From: Anaeramoeba flamelloides
Taxonomy: Eukaryota; Metamonada; Anaeramoebidae
NCBI GenBank assembly: GCA_027625915.1
Contig: JANTQA010000023.1
Location: 14,446,001 to 14,510,000 of the forward strand
Reading direction: 5' to 3'
Length of the DNA stretch: 64,000 nucleotides
Positions 60,661-64,000 of the stretch are shown one piece after another (the first letter of the stretch is position 1; each line of letters starts with the position of its first letter). The position numbers and the translations under genes were made by a program. A model generated the notes under the pieces. It had not been told where the DNA came from. It ran no database searches and saw only the letters and a list, made by a program, of their open reading frames with translations.

Positions 60661-61097
60661 AACAAAAAATCAAATAAAAAATATTTTTTCCAATTTAAAA
60701 CAACAAATAATTCTTTAATAGTCCAAATGATTGGTCCCCTATTTTAAATATATTCATCAGATTTAAAATACTCAAAAAGTATAATATAAAATGACCTCTT
60801 ATCTGTGAAGAAAAAAGTTTTCAATTTTTTTCCTATTAAATTTCAAAAAAATATTAATAGAATCTGGAAAATTGGATTTTTCAACTTAAATTGTAAAATA
60901 TCTTTAAAAATATTGTTTGATCAAAGATCTTTTATTAACGAATGGTGTTTATTCTAATAAAAGTTATTAAAAGGGGTAAAATTGGCAAATATTTATTTTT
61001 TTTTTGAAAAAATTTTTTCATGATCGTGAAGAGAAGTAAAAGAAGAACAACTGAATATGAAAGAGTAAAAAATAATTAATATGAGAAATTTGAATTA

Positions 61098-61585
61098 GAG
61101 CAGTGAAAAAAATACCGTACATGAAAAAAATCCCGGACAAGATTATTAATTGTGAATATTAGTAAAATTATTGTGTAATTTAATTTATTTACCATCTAAT
61201 TCCTTTATTTAAGAATCAAACTTTTTCAATTTTAACTCACCCACTTATTAGAATGATGATTGATGAAATCACACTTGTTCAAAACACCATTCAATCAATC
61301 AAAAAACAAGAAGAAAAATTATAATTTTCCAAACTCTAGTAAACCTCAATAAAACTGGATTGTTTTTCAAAAAAAGTTGATCACCATAGGCTATCAAACA
61401 ATTACTCGAGTATTCTAGAGACACCTTACTTTGATGGACTTTAGGTAGGTTTATTACTAATCTCATAAAACAATTGGTTATTTATAATAAGGATTTCATT
61501 GAAATTAGACAACAATTTTACTAATACTCACAATAAAAAATCTTGTCAGAGATTTTTTTCATGTCCGGTATTTTTTTCCCTGCTA
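61098..61585 (+). mobile_element. 488 bp TIR element (MITE), copy 2
   Basis: The left end AGCAGTGAAAAAAATACCG and the right end read inward, AGCAGGGAAAAAAATACCG, continue in step through ACATGAAAAAAATC to ACAAGATT, giving arms of about 45 bases. TA adjoins both ends (61096-61097 and 61586-61587). The interior matches the inverted copy at 13848-14334. No coding frame. Confidence 0.8.
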
Positions 61586-61960
61586 TATTTTAATCCTTAT
61601 GAATTTTTGAGTGTGTGTGATTAGGGGTTATTTTAATTTATGCTCCTTTTTCCAAATTTCGTGTTGAGTTATATTGGCTGATAAATATTCTATTGTCATT
61701 TCACAGATTTATTTGATGTTCTTTTTTTCTAGTGGTTCAGCTATAGGTTCTTTCACAGCAATCTTGGAACTAAAATATTTGATTTGTGAATAGCTGTTTT
61801 TTTCATTTTTTTCGATTTTCTTCATATTTTTTATTTCCCCATATAAAGTGATCTAGGGCATCAATTTTTTTTCTATGGTATGGAGATGGGTTGGAAAATA
61901 CCCACCAGTAATGGTTAGGGTCTATATCTATTTAAAATGTTAGTGTGTGGTTTTATTGAT

Positions 61961-61976
61961 GGGGGGGGGGGGGGGG
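61961..61976 (+). repeat. G16 homopolymer
   Basis: Sixteen consecutive G, striking in a genome where A/T homopolymers dominate. A run of 11 G also occurs at 13508-13518. Confidence 0.9.
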
Positions 61977-62589
61977 CAGTTCGTGATTACTGCTTGTGGT
62001 ATAATGTTATTTATGAAGTTGCTTGGAAATTTGATGATTTTAAGATATTTTTTTAATTTTCAGTTTTATTTCACTTTCATAATTTTGCTTTTCCTGAGAC
62101 TGACTTGATATGAGTATCATTGTAGTTTTTCGAGTTCTCTTCTTTTCTTGTATTTTCACATTCAATTTTTTCTATTAAATCCATTTTTAAAAACTTTCGC
62201 ATGATTATTTGGGTCCAGGTGTTTTTTTTTTTTTTCGTGTAATTAAAGTTCCTTTGGCGAATGTATGTGGGGAAGGATCAGTATTATTTCATGCTTGATG
62301 GTTTAGGCGGTGTCAATAATTTTTGAATACCAATTAGATATTTCAGTAAGTTCTTTGAAGAATCATATATTCATTCTGGTTATGTTGATTAATTTCTCTT
62401 ACAAAGGTAAGTAATAATCGCCATTTCAAAATTTGTGACTTTCTTGAAATGATAAATTGAAACAAAACAATATATCTGGCGTTATTTTAGTGAATTCATA
62501 TAAATATACTGATTATAATTCTTGGTGGGTGATATTTTAAATGTCAACTTGAGAGAATTATAATAAGTGTATTTGGAAGAAATGAGCAA

Positions 62590-63280
62590 AATTGCGAGGG
62601 TTATTATTTGAAACCGGTTAGTGAATACCAATAATTAAAATAAAATGTAAAACAAAAAAAAAAAAAAAACAAATCTATTTCCAATATTATTCTCGAGGGG
62701 AAATAACAAAAAAAGTAAAAAATTCTACCAATTTTTTTTAATAATTTTGAAATTTTTTTGATCATATAGAATTTCCCACATTCAACTTTAAATTAGCAAA
62801 CTCAAACAAATTAGCCGATTTGATCTAGAAATTTTCAATTGTTTATTTTTTCTTTTATTGTTTATTAAAAACATTCAAATTGGTTGAGCCAGATGATTAA
62901 AATACTCTTTTAATTTTCTTTTTCTTTTTGAAAATTGGTATAAGTTGTTATACTTGATCTACATAAAATTTATTAATTTTGGTTTATCACACAATCCTTC
63001 TAATTTTGATAATTAGAACCACTTCCATTATACGAGATGGTTAATCTGAATAACAAAAAATAATAATTTAAAGTTTGAAAATAACCTAAATTGAAAGGGT
63101 AAACGAGTGGTAAGTGTTTGATATAAAGTATAAGTTAAGTAAGTCATCTATGTATATATTATATTTTTTTTTATTTTTTTTAGACTAGTCCAGAAGAAAA
63201 TGATAACTGGATTATTAGTTAAATTTTTTCTAATTTGATCATGATTTTTGACTATTTTTGTTTTTAATGATAGAAATATA
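62590..63280 (+). repeat. Dispersed repeat R2, copy 2
   Basis: Same ordered blocks as 6415-7110: CAATAATTAAAATAAAA, TTTAATAATTTTGAAATTT, TAGAATTTCCCACATTCAA, GATCTAGAAATTTTCAATTG, TTGAAAATTGGTATAAG and TTTATCACACAATCC. Confidence 0.6.
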
Positions 63281-63506
63281 CGACGTTAATATGTTATTGA
63301 ATTATGTTTTATTGTTGATTTTTTGATCATTTAGAGTATAGATCTTCAAAAAAGGAAAGAAAGAAAGAAATATAATTTGAAGTTTAGGCAGGTGGTTTAC
63401 TGAATGTGTGATGGTTATTTTGATAACCTTATATTAAATATTTAATCAATGAATTAATTCAGGAATGGGTAAGGTTGAAAATTATAATGGTGTAAAACTT
63501 AATCTG

Positions 63507-63510
<4 letters not shown>

Positions 63511-63545
<35 letters not shown>
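63511..63545. repeat. (TA)n microsatellite
   Basis: About 17 TA units, directly followed by the composite-like end at 63545. Confidence 0.9.
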
Positions 63546-63550
<5 letters not shown>

Positions 63551-64000
63551 ACTCTTTTTCGGCCAAAGTGGCCCAGTTTCATTGAAGAAATAGAACACAT
63601 TTCATGAGTTTAATTCATTATTCTTTTCAAACTAAATTTTCAATTTTTAGATCTGAATCATTTTTTCTCATTTTGTATTTTTTTTTTTTTTTTTGTATTT
63701 TGCTATTTGCTTCTTTTTTTTTTACTTTTTGCTTTTTTTTCTTCTTTTCTTTTTTATTTTTTTTTTAAAAATTAAATTTGAAAAAAAAATGTTTGAAGAC
63801 CCTTATTAACATTATAAAAGGTTAGAGTTTGTATGTTCTGCTAAAATTCATACATTTACAAGTAAAAAATCGTATTGTCAGCAATTTGAATATCCTAAGG
63901 AAATTGGGAAATTTGTACAAGACCTTTCAATAAATGTGGCCCAAAAAAATTTTTAACATTTTTTTTTTTTTGAAATTTATGATTTGTTCAGGCTTTTCTT
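63545..64000 (+). mobile_element. Diverged start of a composite-type TIR element, cut by the window end
   Basis: AAAAAACTCTTTTTCGGCCA then AAGTGGCCCAGTTTCATTG resembles the left end of the 39799 and 55739 elements (TAAACTATTTTTCAGTCAAA then GGGGCCCAGTTGTAATG). TTTTCAATTTTTAGATCTGA and AATCATTTTTTCTCATTTT match their next 100 bases loosely. The right end is not in the window. Confidence 0.45.

Larger units (their letters stand above)
59393..64000. other. Non-coding interval to the window end, repeat-rich
   Basis: About 4.6 kb without a recognisable gene. It holds a P-family foldback (60390-60660), the 488 bp TIR element (61098-61585), a 16-base G run (61961-61976), R2 copy 2, a TA microsatellite (63511-63545) and, at the very end, a diverged start of a composite-type element. 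The 61.6-62.4 kb stretch has a T/G-rich strand bias without an open frame. Confidence 0.55.

Noticed and set aside
1-64000. Retrovirus-, LTR- or Polinton-related remnants
   Set aside because: No reverse transcriptase, integrase, capsid or long terminal direct repeat pattern was recognised; all mobile DNA seen is of short TIR or foldback type.

Overview
The window is nuclear DNA from a very AT-rich eukaryote. The genes are interrupted by short introns that all begin GTA and end AG. The proteins are eukaryotic cell-biology proteins: a COPII coat Sec31, a DCN1-like neddylation factor, an ER membrane protein of the JKAMP family, an SPX-domain protein and an RCC1/BTB protein. They carry low-complexity runs of Asn/Asp, Glu/Lys and Lys/Thr. 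Long non-coding tracts of A and T separate the genes and hold many short terminal-inverted-repeat elements. This style best fits a free-living amoeboid protist; Anaeramoeba is my best guess, but that is inference from style and not from any diagnostic gene.

Layout. 1-2703 (+): 3' part of a large helical, Asn/Asp-rich protein, cut by the window edge. 2.7-8.6 kb: repeats, including a small TA-flanked element. 8663-11161 (+): RCC1-repeat protein with two BTB domains, whose intron carries an inserted inverted-repeat element. 11.2-15.1 kb: non-coding, with a 487 bp inverted-repeat element that has a second copy at 61.1 kb. 15116-16389 (+): Lys-rich coiled-coil protein. 16.4-19.5 kb: repeats. 19516-24850 (-): Sec31 in four exons. 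27783-34883 (+): JKAMP homologue in four exons, whose third intron is 5.8 kb long and holds a near-perfect 250 bp inverted repeat. 37391-38171 (+): small Cys-rich type I membrane protein with a 49 nt palindrome just upstream. 39.8-40.5 kb: a composite transposable element. 43217-44178 (-): SPX-only protein. 49075-54421 (+): DCN1-like protein, probably with a 4.0 kb first intron. 55.6-56.6 kb: three elements nested inside each other. 58250-59392 (+): intronless protein with a C-terminal Cys/His zinc module and less AT-rich codons. 59.4-64 kb: repeats only.

The genes do not form a pathway cluster. Sec31 and JKAMP both act at the endoplasmic reticulum, and DCN1, RCC1/BTB and the zinc-module protein could all touch the ubiquitin/cullin system, but nothing in the layout shows co-regulation. 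The most notable signals are structural: very long repeat-filled introns in two ordinary genes, the long intronic hairpin with a telomere-like loop, and several families of non-autonomous TIR elements with no transposase gene in the window. No rRNA, tRNA, CRISPR array or virus-derived element was recognised.
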